Positions 31,030-43,376 of a DNA stretch of 64,000 bases are shown here, piece by piece. The notes under the pieces were generated by a model. The model saw only the letters and a list, made by a program, of their open reading frames with translations. It was not told the DNA's origin and made no database searches. The stretch is from Pteria penguin (taxonomy: Eukaryota > Mollusca > Bivalvia > Pterioida > Pteriidae): the NCBI GenBank assembly GCA_035048485.1, contig CM068584.1:57351739-57415738 (forward strand), given 5' to 3'. How positions within the stretch are numbered: position 1 is the first letter of the stretch; every line of letters begins with the position of its first letter. Position numbers and translations under genes: made by a program.

Positions 31030-34000
31030 TCATTTCTTTTACCCCAGTGGGGTCCCCGGGGTGATAAGAATAGGACCTCCGTACCTCTTGCGTGTCGTAT
31101 GAGGCGACTAGATGAGGCATCCGGGGAATTCTTATAAAAGATTCCCAAGCACCCTCTTGCTGGTCGCGGTTATAGACCAAATGAGGCATTCTGTTTGCCG
31201 TGGGATGCAACCCGTGTCGTTGGAGGACGGGATCCTGGTGTCTGAGGTTATATTCAAACTGCGGTTTGTTTCTGTCCAACACTCCACTTTGGCCCTTACT
31301 TCAACTAGACGGGTGGTCGGATGGGCCGGATCCTGATCAGTCGGCTTTGTCATGCCAAGCCCTCATTTATCTTGCTCATTACATCTTGAAATACTATTTA
31401 TATTGTCTAGTTTTATGTTTTGCATGTCATACATAGCATTTTCCAACTTTTCATTTGAGAAGGCGGTGGATTATGGGCCAATCGATTGTAAATGGAAAGT
31501 ATTTGCATGCTATTGACTTCTGAAATGTACTCTCGACTGGTACCCGAGTTATCTTTTCTGCAGTTAAATGCATTTCTTTTCTTTATGGTCGAGTATACTC
31601 TCTCAACCACTCCAGTGCATTGCTGTTGGAGATCCACAGTGTATTGCCCGGTCCCTGTAGACACTCCCTGGAGGGTGGGTGGTTGTGAGACTGAATTATT
31701 TTCTTTTCTCGTGGATCCACAAACAAACCACCGAACAATAAACAAACGTAAGCGATTAGCTGACAACACTGACATCACGGAAAAAGATGACGATTGGTCT
31801 AGATATTTACTTATATCTTCAGAAGATACTGTGTTGTCAAAAGCTAACCCTTTCTTGGTCGACAAAACCATTCAGTCGATTGCAGGAACAGTTAAAAATG
31901 TCACGAAACAACGCAATGGTCAGTTATTGGTTGAGTGTTTCAAGAAACAACAGTCCATAAACTTGTTGCAATGTGACCACATCGGTGACATACCAGTAAA
32001 GGTTACTCCGCATGTAGCCCTTAAGACCAGCAAGGGGATACTGCGTGACAAAGATCGCAATTTAGCTTTACTAGCTGATGATGTTATTTTAGACGGATTA
32101 AAAAGTCAAAAAGTAATTGCTGTTCGTCGTTTTGTTATCAAAAAAGATGGGAAAGAAATTAAAACGCGTACTTTTTTACTTACATTTAGTACGCCAACTG
32201 TACCATCGAAAATAAAACTAGGATATGTCAATGCTAAGGTTGACTTGTATTATCCTTCACCATTGCGCTGTTTTCGTTGCCAGAAATTTTGGCCATAGTT
32301 TGAGTACATGTAGAAATAAGAAAACGTGTGATCGATGTGGTCATGTTGACATCTGTTCTGATGAAATCGATGAACATTTTGCTGGTTCTCGGCCATGTTG
32401 TGCAGCTGCCAAGTGTGCGAACTGCAATGGATGCCATTCTGCTTCTGTGAGTACTAATAGGTATGCTTCGAAAGCTTAAAAAAAGGGTATCTATTGCGGT
32501 TCAGTCCTTCAAATCCTAAACTATCATCATCAACTTCATCACAGACAACATCTAAATCTTCTGAAAAAAAATCGTTCACAGTAAATCGTCATCTGCGAGT
32601 TCAAAATCAAACAAGTCTGATACTAGAATTAAATCATCTAGACAGTCATCTGCGAATGTTCCAACAAATTTTCAAGTGGCTGTTCGTAATAAATTTGATG
32701 TGTTAGAGGTAGAGATGGAGGAGACCTCTCCGTCTGATACAAATAATCCCAATTCATCAAATGACGAGACAATTATTAAAGATACTCTCAAAGTCAATGA
32801 TAGGGGTCGTAGTAAATCCCCTTCAAAAAAGGGTCGTAAACCCTCTCTTGCAAGACTTGCAGATACATGAATCGTTCTGATTCCATATTACAATGGAATT
32901 GTAGAGGTTTAAAGGTGAATTTGAGTGAATTTTATCTTTTATATCATATTTTTTCTCCAGCGGTTTTCTGTATTCAGGAGACCCATCTTAAGGATACAGA
33001 TGTTCTTAAACTAACAAAATTCGCTCAATATAATTTATTTAGTACAAATGAAAGAGCTAAAGGTGGTTCTTCCATATTTATTAGAAATTCAGTTTTACAT
33101 AGTAATATTTCTTTGAATACAAATTTGCAAGCTATCGCTGTGCGTGTAACATTACATAAAACTAACGTTCTGTTCGGTGTACATTCCACCAAATTCTGAC
33201 TTGAATCTAAGTGAGTTAGATAATCTTGTTGATCAATTACCCAAGCCATATATTCTATTGGGAGACTTTAACGCTCACAACCCTCTGTGGGGTAGTAGTA
33301 ATATAGATAATAAGGGTAAGATCATTGAAGATTTTATTGCAAAACGTAATTTATGTGTCTTCAATGATGGATCAAGTACCTACTTACATCCAGGGCATGG
33401 TACATATACTTCGATTGATCTTACAATAACAGATCCTTCGTTGTTTACTGACTTTGTGTGGTCAGTCCATGATGATTTGTGTGGAAGTGATCACTTTCCA
33501 GTTGTTTTGAAAAGTAATGTTGCGTCTAGTGATGATAGACCTCCGCGCTGGAAATTATGTAAAGCTGATTGGATTCAGTTCCAAACCGATTGTTATAATA
33601 TGCTTAATACAGTAAGTTATGATAATGAAGCTGATCCTGTAATTACTTTTACAAATAAATTAATTCATATTTGTGAGAAAAATATACCAAAAACCTCTAC
33701 ATTACCATATCATAAATACAACCCATGGTTTAATGACGATTCCAAAACTGCCATTAAAGAGCGCAAGAAGGCCGAAAAACTTTGTAAATACAGGGCTATA
33801 GCCAGAAGAACTATTAATCACAGTAAACGCTTATCTTGGAGAAATTATGTTTCCAAAATTAATACGCATACGCCAACTAATAAAGTTTGGAAGATGCTCC
33901 AGAAAATACAAGGTAAAAAGATGTCATCTAATGTAAAACACTTGCAACAAAATGACAATATTTTAACTTCAAAAGATGATATTGCTAACTGTCTAGGTCA

Positions 34001-36213
34001 AACTTTTTCAAAAAAATTCTTCAACAAATTGTGTTCCTGAATTTCAAAAAATTAAAACAAGAACAGAAAAATTGAAACTAAACTTTCAATCTAACAATGA
34101 CGAGGATTATAATATACTGTTTTCAATTGAAGAACTAAATTTGTCTTTGGCCAAAACACATGATACAGCGACTGGTCCCGACAATATACATTATCAAATT
34201 CTGAAACATCTTCCAATCGAATCCCTTAACATTTTACTCAATATTTTTAATCAGATTTGGTTTAAAGGTGAATTTCCACAGTCTTGGAGAGATTCTATAA
34301 TCATTCAAATTCCAAAGCCCGGAAAAGACCATACCAATCCAACAAATTATAGACCGATATCGTTAACTAGCTGCGTATGCAAAACTTTAGAGCGGATGAT
34401 TAACGATAGGCTTGTGTGGTTTCTTGAACACAATAAGTTACTTACTGATATTCAGTGTGGCTTTAGGAAACACAGGAGTACTGTTGATCATCTTGTTCGT
34501 TTAGCAACATACATTCGTGATGCGTTTATTAACAAGGAACATGTATCTATATTTTTTTGATTCATCGAAAGCCTATGATACAACCTGGAAATATGGTATT
34601 TTAAAGGACCTATATAATATGGGGCTTAAAGGCAATCTGCCGATTTTTATATCTAATTTTCTAAAAGATCGATTTTTTAATGTTCGACTTCGATCTCATA
34701 CTTCTGATTCTTTTGAACAGGAGATGGGTGTTCCACAAGGTACTATTCTATCTGTTACTCTTTTTAGTATAAAAATCAATAGTTTGGCTAAAGTTCTTAA
34801 TAAGGACATTGATCGGTCTTTATATGTTGATGATTTTCTTATTTGTTGTCGTGGTAAAAATATGCGTACTTGGAGAGGAAGCTTCAGTTATGTTTAAATC
34901 ATATATTGAAATGGTCTTTTGAAAACGGTTTCAAATTTTCCAACAGCAAAACTGCCTGTGTACGTTTTTGTCAGCTTCGTCGGACTCATCAAGATCCTGA
35001 ACTTTATTTAGATAATAATCTTATAAAAGCAGAGAAGGAAACTAAGTTTTTAGGCTTAATATTCGATAATAAATTATCTTTTCTACCACATATAAAAGCA
35101 CTTAAATTAAGATGTGTCAAGGAGTTAGATATTCTAAAAGTTTTATCCAATACAGAGTGGGGCGCTGAAAGTACCACCCTGCTCCAGCTTTATAGGTCGC
35201 TGGTACGATCGAAGTTGGACTATGGTTGTATTGTTTATGGGTCGGCCAGAAAGTCCTATTTACAGCTTCTGGACACCATACATCACCAGGGCTTGCGCTT
35301 AAGTCTTGGTGCTTTCAGAACCTCACCTGTAAAGAGTCTGTATGCTGAAGCTGGGGAACCATCTTTAAATGAAAGAAGACTGAAACTTAATTTGCAATAT
35401 GTAATTAAACTGTATTCAAATTCTTCGAATCCCGCTTTTGACTGCGTTTTTAAACCAAAACATGAAATTTTATACAATAGTAAACCCAATAGTATTAAAA
35501 ATATTGGATTACGGGTTCGACCACATATTGAAGAGGCTGGAATTAGATTATCTGATATAGCAAATTATGAAATACCTTCTTCACCGCCTTGGTTGATGAA
35601 AAAATCGAACGTTATACTGAAATTATCAGATCATAAGAAAATTGATACGAATTCTTTGAAATATCAACAAATGTTTTCAGAAATAAGATCTTTGTATTCG
35701 GAATATAAATCATACAATACTGATGGTTCCAAGGATGATGGCAGAGTGGCGGCTGCTGCAGTAACTGATACCGATATTTCTTTATCCATACGTTTACCAA
35801 ATAATTGTTCTATATTTACAGCTGAAGCTAAGGCTACACTTTTAGCACTTGTTCATAATGAAAAAAAAAAAATAAACACTCTAAGAGTATCTTTTTTCTG
35901 ACTCTTTGTCACGTCTTCAAAAATTTCAGTACTAATAATCCCTGCATTTTGAGGATTTTAGAAAAAGTAAATTCTTCATTGTCAAATAATTTTGACATTG
36001 TATTTTGTTGGCTTCCTGGACATACGGGATTCGTAGGTAACGTTAAAGCTGACAAAGCAGCAAAAGAAGGATTAAATAGACTAGATACCGTAGGTAAAAT
36101 ACCTTATACAGATGTTAAATCATCTATATTGAATTATATTGATGCTTTGTCACAAGAAATCTGGGACCATGAAGATTATAATAAACTTCATGATCTGAAG
36201 CCGATTTTTAAAT
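31030..36213 (+). mobile_element. I/Jockey-type LINE with RNase H, 3' end cut by a pogo/Tigger element
   Basis: A GC-richer leader (GGGGTCCCCGGGGTGATAAG, then TACCTCTTGCGTGTCGTATG) is followed by ORF1 with CCHC knuckles and ORF2 with endonuclease, reverse transcriptase and RNase HI. The coding order and the QWNCRG, GDFNAHNPLWG, YVDD and LPGHTGFVGN motifs fit the I/Jockey branch (I, Nimb and similar clades, which keep RNase H). There is no 3' tail: sequence passes directly into the pogo-type terminal repeat at about 36214. The leader's left edge is approximate. Confidence 0.85.
31492..32870 (+). pseudogene. LINE ORF1: gag-like RNA-binding protein with CCHC knuckles
   Basis: Three overlapping frames: 31492-32298, 32225-32479 and 32494-32870. 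The first holds a KRKRLADNTDITEKDDDWSR start-like region and a fold ending RCFRCQKF. The second holds the knuckles (HSLSTCRNKKTCDRCGHVDI, then CCAAAKCANCNGCHSA). The last is a Ser-rich and acidic C-terminus ending RPSLARLADT-type sequence. Such proteins coat LINE RNA. One slip lies at the knuckle (about 32290) and another near 32480. The last stop overlaps the ORF2 ATG by the four bases ATGA at 32867-32870. Confidence 0.75.
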
Positions 36214-36236
36214 ACAGTCGAGACTGTCTTATGTGA
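32867..36236 (+). pseudogene. LINE ORF2: endonuclease, reverse transcriptase, RNase HI
   Basis: The apurinic-type endonuclease is at 32867-33530 (ILQWNCRGL, IQETHL, ILLGDFNAHNPLWGS, SIDLTI, GSDHFPV). Reverse transcriptase is about 34160-34860 (TGPDNIHYQILKHLP, NYRPISLTSC, CGFRKHRSTVDHL, MGVPQGTILS, YVDDFLICC). RNase HI is about 35715-36090 (YNTDGSKDD, FTAEAKATLLAL, CWLPGHTGFVGN). Frame breaks occur near 33180, 34018, 34554 (seven T), 34875 (two T), 35895 (six T) and 35920 (five A), each a one-base change. The final residues before 36236 come from the adjoining pogo-type element. The enzyme would nick DNA and copy its RNA there. Confidence 0.85.
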
Positions 36237-38683
36237 CCCTTCAAGGGACCTCTATAAAAAGGTCACATATGACAGGGGGTCTCTTAATACAGTCTCTTAG
36301 CAATGACCAATTGGAAATGCTACCACTTATTATATAGAATGAATGCATTGCATGTATTCAATAATTTATTATACAACTATGCTAATAAAACGTATGTACA
36401 TGTACATGTATGTGTATTGCATTGTTAAAATTAATAAAATATGTAGATGAACACTGTAATTTCTGAAATAAAAAAATAAGAGTACTAAAACACATACATT
36501 CTATATGTTTGTATGCTGCATTATTAAAAATCATAAAACTTAAAAGCAATAAAAGTCAATTGTACCATGTATATTAAAATCTGCATGTGATAGGCAATTT
36601 AAAAAAAATATGGAATACAACTTTGAGGTAAAACTCAAGATATCACTTTGATCTATCACTGACAAAGAATTCTGTAAAATTTTTTTGTACACTTCCCTCA
36701 GTTGTAATTTGACACAACAGATCATCTAGGTGAGAAACAGCATTTAAAATATTTGAATGACCAGTATGAATAGCAAATGTTTTCAGTTTGATAACACATT
36801 CATTTGCTTGGTGTAGAGTTGGTACATTTGTATCTGCACATGAATCATGGACCTCATCATCATCACTTACACTGTCACAGTCATTTTTCATGTCACATAG
36901 TAGCTCCTGAGCAGGTCTATTCCAGTTGATAATGTCTGTATCACATGTTTGTACTAAAACATCAATTGACACTAAATCATCAAACGAACAGCCAAAAAGA
37001 TCTCGTGTCATTTGAGGACGGCAAGTGGCACATCATCTTCGTCATCTATATCATCATTGTCATTTGCTTCATTGGGTGTACTGTCACTGTCTTTGTCATA
37101 AACAAATCCAGCCTTGAGAAAACATTTTACAATTGTGCTTGCTTCAACATCTGCCCAGGAGTTGCTGACCCAGTAGATGGCATCAAGGACATTCAGTTGC
37201 TTTAGAAGGTCAGGGCTACCTACTGTAGGCTGCCTATCCATTTCCTTGACCATGTGATTCAGCTGAGAATATAAAATTTTGAGCAATGCTATGAAAGTTT
37301 GCATGGTTTAATAAAATTAATGTTTGCAAATGAAAATCAAGTTAATCCAAACATTGTTATGCATTATAAAATCATGTGTTATGTACAAAATTATTCGTGT
37401 AAATTATGTAAGGTCATGGATTTTACCACACCCGACGTTTCCTAAATTTTAGTTTCGTGGCCTGGATTATACCCTGGTCCATAGGCTGAGTGTAGGCTGT
37501 GGTATTGGATGGCAAGAATTTAAAAGTCACATTGCTAAGTTGTGTAGCAGGATGGAAGGGGGCATTGTCAACAAACAACAAAATGTTCCTTTTTTGATGT
37601 TTCATTTAACGGTTAAGTTTTTTTTGTAATCCTCATAAATAGAACTGTTCATCCATGCTTTTTTGTTGAAGTAATAGTGCACCGGGAGGGATTCTGTTTT
37701 TATGTTCTTGAAGCACCTTGGTGCTCTGGACTTCCCGATTATAAGTGGCTTTAACTTTTCACCCGTAAAGCTGGCACAGAGTGCAACGGTTATTCTCTCT
37801 TCAGACATTTTCCCTCCAGCACAGTCATCACCTTTAAAATGAAGAGTTTTACGAGTTGTATCTCTAAAAAACAATCCTGTCTCGTCCATATTAAAAATGT
37901 CCTTTTCCTTGAATCCTTCACAGTGTTTCGGTAATTTTTTCTTCCACTCCTCGACACTTTCTTGATTATCATCTCCCCGTTCCCCACTCATTGTCCCGAA
38001 TGTAGCATTGTTTCTTTGTTTAAAACTTCCCAACCACCCCTTCGACGCCTTGAACTCTGTGATCCCCAGATCTGCCGCAAAACCGAGTGCCTTTGTTTGT
38101 AACAATGGACCTGTAACATTGATCCGTCTCGACACTGCATCTTTGAACCAGGATAATGTTAGCTCGTTTATTTCTTCATTCCCGGTTAAATGGCGTCGTC
38201 TTTTTGAGGTTCCCGACACATTGTTCTCATAGTCCCTCAAGATGTCTGCCTTCCGTTTACGCAACGATTGTATCTGTGTCTTATCCACTCCTAACTCACT
38301 TGCTATTTTATATGCCGGTTCCCCCTTATCTAACCGATCTATGGCAGATATTTTGGCTTCCAAAGTTAACACCGTTCGCTTTTGCTTCGTCGACGCCATT
38401 GTTTACAACAACTGACTGAAATCTCGTCGGTGCGAGAACAAACAATCGTCACTATGACTACAAGGTAATATTCTCGCGGGATCTTGGGGATCGTCTCAAA
38501 AGTCGCTTAATACAGTACAAATTGTCCATCGGGACTGAAAAAATTACGGTCGCTTGTCACGTAAGACAGGGAGTCGCTTAATACAGCCCTATTATATAGA
38601 AAATAACGTTGGGCGGGATTTTTTACAGTCGCATAAGACAGGGAGTCGCTTTATACAAGGGGTTGCTAAGGCAGTCTAGAAGT
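36214..38683 (-). mobile_element. pogo/Tigger-type DNA transposon
   Basis: About 2.5 kb. The left edge CAGTCGAGACTGTCTTATGT follows TA; the right edge, read inwards, gives GACTGCCTTAGCAACCCC, matching the left GACTGTCTTATGTGACCC imperfectly. Subterminal repeats of the AAGACAGGGAGTCGCTTTATAC type lie at 38560-38660. The interior encodes a CENP-B-like transposase on the minus strand. The outer ends are only partly matched, so the borders are approximate. It sits at the 3' end of the LINE. Confidence 0.75.
36643..38399 (-). pseudogene. pogo/Tigger transposase (CENP-B-like), frame-broken
   Basis: It starts at ATG 38399 (MASTKQKRTVLTLEAKISAI), a CENP-B N-terminal helix-turn-helix with YKIASELGVDKTQI. 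A second DNA-binding domain follows (ALGFAADLGITEFKASKGWL). The DDE_1 catalytic domain shows FNMDETGLFF (first Asp), LLFVDNAPFHP (second Asp) and LPSNTTAYTQPMDQGII (third acidic residue). The C-terminus (LNVLDAIYWVSNSWADVEAS, then CFLKAGF) completes a Tigger-length protein in pieces: 37602-38399, 37423-37605, 37008-37304 and 36643-37011. Breaks lie at an eight-T run near 37620 and near 37010. The gap 37305-37440 begins GTAAAA and ends TATTCTCAG, so it may be a 137-bp intron rather than damage. Confidence 0.88.
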
Positions 38684-39769
38684 TATGCAAAAATAAGTAG
38701 CTCCATTCTTTAAATTAAACAATTAAAATTTTGGTATATACATTACATGATGCATCTTGTCATTGACATGAACATGTTACGTCACTGAGTACAATCTACG
38801 TCAAATTAACGTCATTTATTACTTGACGTCTGCTTCTTTTATTATTTAACTCTTGAGGTTGAGTTATTTGTATTTTAACACACGAAATCGGGGCCCACGA
38901 AATCTGAAAATGGCATCCAGAGAATTGTTGTTAGCTTTTTTTCCACATTATTTTGTCATCTGTACACCATAAAATGATTACTGGATGTAAATATAGTATA
39001 GTATAGAAAATTTAGTTTATTCCACAAAAGCATTTCTGCTTATATATAATATACAATGAGAAATCCACATACCGGTAAATAAAATACAAGTTAATTATAT
39101 GAATGGTTCTCACAAATTACAATTATCATAACATACATGCAAATAAAAGCGAGATCGAGTTAGTTTGCTTTATTTTCAATGGAATTACTGAAGTAATCTA
39201 GGTTTTCAAAGATAGATAGTAAGGATTTTGCAGTCAGACCAATCAATTATCTGTCATGAGAATTAGAAAGGAGTTTCGTTCTGAATAAATAAAATTAATA
39301 AGTCAAAATTCTAGTTTTCTTGTATTTGTAATGCAACCGACTCACTCAAAACGTCCTTTCTGAAACCGTTTTTTTTTTTTGAGTCGGAGTGGTTTTACAG
39401 CAAACAAACATAATTGATTAAAGATGGCCCTGTGACACATATAACATGTTACTAAATGTATAATGTAAATTATAATTAATAATTTAATATTCAGCTGCAA
39501 TATATACAGCAATATTTTCTTTCAACTTATCTTATATTTTACATTAATCTATAAGTAATGATTTAATTTATGTATGATGAGTTTCAAATAACTGTGCTGT
39601 ATTGAATTATCGATATGAGCAGTCACATATCATCTAAGCACTGTTATTTCACATTGAATAAATTAATTTTAAATCATAAAGCATTGTCAATTTTGGTTGT
39701 GCAGGGAGTGATTCACCTCATTTTCCAGCCAATAACTGCTTTCCCTTTATTATAACTTCACATCTAGAC
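38684..39769. other. AT-rich intergenic stretch
   Basis: No gene or known repeat. Several weak ACGTCA-type motifs (38778-38830) and a T10 run near 39370. Confidence 0.45.
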
Positions 39770-39925
39770 TCCTAAGGAGTTAAAGATGTCCCCTATAGGT
39801 ATTTGGGTCAAAAGGTCAAGGTCACAGGGCTTTGATAACTTATAATGGTTATCGGACCATTACTGCTTTCCCTATCACCAAGAAACTTCACACATAAACT
39901 CCCCACGAGGAATCACTGGAATGAT
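39770..39925. repeat. dispersed repeat copy, same family as 15891-16225
   Basis: Shares phrases such as AAGGTCAAGGTCACAGGGCT and AACTTCACACATAAACTCCC with the family, in two imperfect units. Non-coding. Confidence 0.45.
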
Positions 39926-40565
39926 ATTTGTTCTGATAAGACAGCTCTAGTTTCGAGCAGTAGATTATATAATTCCAAATGTTGCTGACATCCACCTAGA
40001 CAGCATGTTCCAGTCAGTGAGAAACTCGGACTAATTACACTTAGTGCTTTTACAAATCTGACGATTACGCGTCACTAAAATAACAATAACAGTATTGTTT
40101 TAAAGGAGGTAGTCTGATTATGCAAGACATCTTGTACTTGAAAAACTTATCACAGAGCTGGCTACCATGACTCCACATTTTAAATGAAATATTTTAAAAT
40201 AAGAATATTGGACGATAAAATCATCGTACATGACGCCAAAACATGACGTAAGAAGCGTCTATTACATACCTTCAACTGAGTGGGGCTTGACACAGTTGAT
40301 AACAACCAACATGTTCATGACCAAATTGACATCTATTTAAATCTAATGATGTACAGAAAGGTAGAAAGCTTCTATGTGGTTACACAAATCAGTTCAATTC
40401 GGTAGGATTCCTCGCCAAATATCCACAATTGCCGAATTCTGCAAATTCTTAACAATTGAAATCAGCTTAGTAACTTGAAGTAAAAACCCGAGTCGGATAT
40501 CCGTCATGAGATCACCGGATATGAAAAATACGAACTTCATGTTTTTTTCCAAATTTCATTTCGTT
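39926..40565. other. intergenic stretch, no feature seen
   Basis: No coding or repeat signal recognised on either strand. Confidence 0.4.
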
Positions 40566-40566
40566 G

Positions 40567-40625
40567 TACGCTCACCATATACGTGAAATATTCGTGGCGT
40601 GACGTAAAACAAAAATCAATCAATC
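40567..40625 (+). mobile_element. SINE-A 3' tail fragment
   Basis: Contains CTCACCATATACGTGAAATA and ACGTAAAACAAAAATCAATC, the last ~55 bp of SINE-A, without head or body. A 5'-truncated insertion or remnant. Confidence 0.8.
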
Positions 40626-40700
40626 GTTGTCCGCCATTTTGATTTATAAATTAAGCATAAAAAGTGAGGTTACGTAGATCTATGTAGCCCAAGTTAGTCG

Positions 40701-40990
40701 CTACGTTCCTGAACGCACCCCAGGTTTGTCATCGTCCACACACCTAGTAGGATCTCCAGAATCCACATCCCTGACAACGAAGAAACTGCTGTACGGTTTC
40801 ATAATGGAAATACGACCATTTTGCAACAAATGGGTCTTGTTGGCGACGATTGTGTCCTCAGCATGAGTTTTAGTGAGACAGCTCTCCCCTATGACAACCC
40901 ATCCCAAATTCTCCTGTATGTTACGCAATGTTGTGCTAATGTTATGCCTTACATTGTCATCTTTCAGGAAACCATCAGGTTAATCCTTCA
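40701..40990 (-). pseudogene. BEL/Pao pol fragment (protease-RT linker region)
   Basis: NLGWVVIGESCLTKTH, NKTHLLQNGRISIMKP and VDDDKPG align with residues about 750-830 of the complete BEL/Pao polyprotein at 6440-12184 (LGWTIIGETCLNKAH, NKIHIRGNGRPSILPP, VDDDKLG). The sequence is divergent, so it comes from an older or different BEL/Pao lineage. It has no LTRs and stops at 40701. Confidence 0.75.
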
Positions 40991-41001
40991 CTTTGAACTT
41001 C

Positions 41002-41640
41002 CTAGGTGCTCATGAAACCGATGTGTTGGCTTGTTTTACCGCTAATACATCCATCACACTTGAAATCGATAGAAAATTGTATAAGCGAATGATCCGGAAC
41101 TTTTGTGTATCCATGTAGACCATAGGTATTCATGGGGTCCGTTATTGTTTGGACTTTAAACTCCGTGATCCCTTTTAACTGCTCATGCGGCACCAGCAGG
41201 TAATCCACCACAGATTTGCCCATACTTGATGTATTTGTATAATCCTGAATACCCACACATACGTTTACAATGTACATGTTACATTCAACCAATAGGTCAA
41301 TTAGAGCATTACCATTTTGGTTATTATGAAAGTCGATTACCTCCCTTGGTGCCATATTGTCGACACCCTCGATATAATCTGAATTATCTCCACATCGGAA
41401 ATTAAAATCGCCGACCACATAAAAGTCCCCAAGGCATTGGCAAACGCATATTTATTCTAATAATTTAGTGTAGAATTCCTGTGCATCACAGAACTTAAAC
41501 GTTTCCGGTGGGATGTGGGAAATACAAAGGTTTAATAACTTGTCACATGTTTTGAAGTATATCCACGGTACTCCATCCATTCTATCATCCAGAATACCGA
41601 TATCATATTCATTAAATACACTGTCTTAGACACCAGAATC
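41002..41640 (-). pseudogene. LINE endonuclease-domain fragment
   Basis: The endonuclease/exonuclease/phosphatase fold reads from about 41640 leftwards: YDIGILDDRMDGVPW, then a TAA near 41461, then VVGDFNFRCGDNSDYI (active-site Asp-Asn), MGKSVVDYLLVP and the DHSLIQFSIDF end. This domain nicks target DNA for LINE insertion. It differs from the I/Jockey copy at 32867. It could be the start of ORF2 of the L1-like element whose ORF1 lies at 43640-44731 on the same strand. Confidence 0.7.
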
Positions 41641-41983
41641 CAGTATTATTATGCCAATGTTTAATAGCAAATTTGGAGTTTTATTTTACCTACACATTCT
41701 AGTAAAAAGAAAACATATGTCAATAGTTACTATCTATATCGGGATACCATATTACTAAATACGTTCAGCCTAACCAGGTAGAAATTTGATAATTCATGTA
41801 AGACCCCCGGCCTTTTTTACGTATATTACATAACGGGTAGTGATCAATTATCAACAATGTATTTACTGATCATACTTAACTAGACAAAGAATAAATACCT
41901 GTACTCAATTAATTGATACCATCGGAAAAAATCCTACCCCAAAGTGTATTATTATTATTATGTATAACTACATGTTGCTGATG
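41641..41983. other. spacer, no feature seen
   Basis: AT-rich, with a short ATT microsatellite near 41949. No gene recognised. Confidence 0.4.
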
Positions 41984-41987
41984 TCAT

Positions 41988-42262
41988 GCCTTTGACTGCA
42001 GGTACTCTACAGTACAGTAAGTCTCGCTGGGGTTTTGTGAGGGGCGTAACAGTGTTAGTACTTCCACAGCAGCATTTCCTAAATCGCAGATAAAACAGTC
42101 TGTGGTGTTAGTGTTTAAAGCATCTTCGAAATCACTATAAGGAGTTGCTGTACACTGGTGGTCCACAACCTGCCTCACGACCTTACGACAAATGTTCAAA
42201 ACGAGAAGGCACATTCGGCCCTCAACCTCAGCTGATGCCATCCCCCTCCAGTAATCTGAAAT
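41988..42262 (-). other. exon-like ORF, unrecognised
   Basis: A good acceptor (TTTGATTTCAG) precedes ATTACTGGAGGGGGATGGCA. The frame from ATG about 42242 runs 84 codons (MASAEVEGRMCLLVLNICRK, FICDLGNAAVEVLTLL) to a stop near 41988. The helical pattern recalls the N-terminus of HEPN/DZIP3-like proteins that are expanded in bivalves, but I cannot claim the match. Confidence 0.3.
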
Positions 42263-42862
42263 CAAAGGCAAAATTGTGATTATGAAATATAAACAAAGCA
42301 TCTGGGAAATACAACCGTATAATGGAATTGATAGTCCACAAGTCCCACATTTCTATCACGGGGGTTTCTGGGGGAAGTTTGGGATACTGGAGTTAGGGAC
42401 TGGTAATGTGACTGAAAAATACGACTAAGATGAATAAACAGTTTGACGTTTATTCTTCGAGCGTCCAGTATAAAGTGCCAGAAAATATATAGAACTGCAT
42501 TGCATATAAAACATAAGGTGATAGATAATGATAACAAATAGTGCACATTATGTCATACATATTCACAACCCTATAATCTTACAGCATATGTTTCTTTAAG
42601 CATACAGTTCATAAGAGACAATAACTCGACTAGACAACACAAGATTGTAAAAATAAATGTAAACTATATGGTAATGAATGCAATGCAGGAAAATTAACTA
42701 AATGAAGAGCAAGCTTGGTCACGAAGAAGTACACTAAGTATGAGGAGCGAAGCCTGATCAAAAATTTTGAAATTAATTAATAAATTAACTTTGTAATTAA
42801 AGCTTTAAATATTAACAAGAAGTAATGTAATGTTTATTGGCTTTTAGCCTAATGGCTCATCA

Positions 42863-42864
<2 letters not shown>
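42263..42864. other. spacer, no gene recognised
   Basis: A short phrase ATACGAC(C/T)AAGATGAAT(A/G)A plus GTTTGACGTTTATTCTTCGA (42419-42462) recurs at 45748-45792, so a dispersed repeat is present. No coding signal. Confidence 0.4.

Positions 42865-42935
<71 letters not shown>
42865..42935. repeat. (TA)n microsatellite, 71 bp
   Basis: Uninterrupted AT alternation. The 120-codon minus-strand frame through it (Ile/Tyr repeats) is an artefact. Confidence 0.97.
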
Positions 42936-42938
<3 letters not shown>

Positions 42939-43376
42939 AACATGTACATAGTGAGTAGTACATTATAAATGTGAGTACAGTATATATAGTGAGTACATGT
43001 AGTATAATATATAAGAGAGTACAGTATCAGTATATATGATATTACATAATAATAAAAAATAGGACTGTTAATGTATATATGGAGGTAAGAACAAGTTTGA
43101 TTACTTCTCAAAATCATAGCATTGATCGGATATTTTGCTAAGTTACATAAAGATCTTTTATTTTTTATAGATAGTAACTGTACGAGCTTGAACATTGACG
43201 GGTTTCTCCAAAAATACTGCACACATTCGAAATGACTATTATACTGTAATAAGTATGAGTGAGTTATTTGAGATTGTCAGTATTTGGAAAGTTCTGGGAT
43301 TTTTAAAAGAAGTTAACTTATATAGTAAAATATAATATTGAAATATATTTTAATTTGTGTATACATGTACATTTTA

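Noticed and set aside
42860..43222. Minus-strand ORF of 120 codons
   Set aside because: Most of it is the (TA)n microsatellite read as Ile-Tyr, followed by AT-rich sequence. No protein signal.
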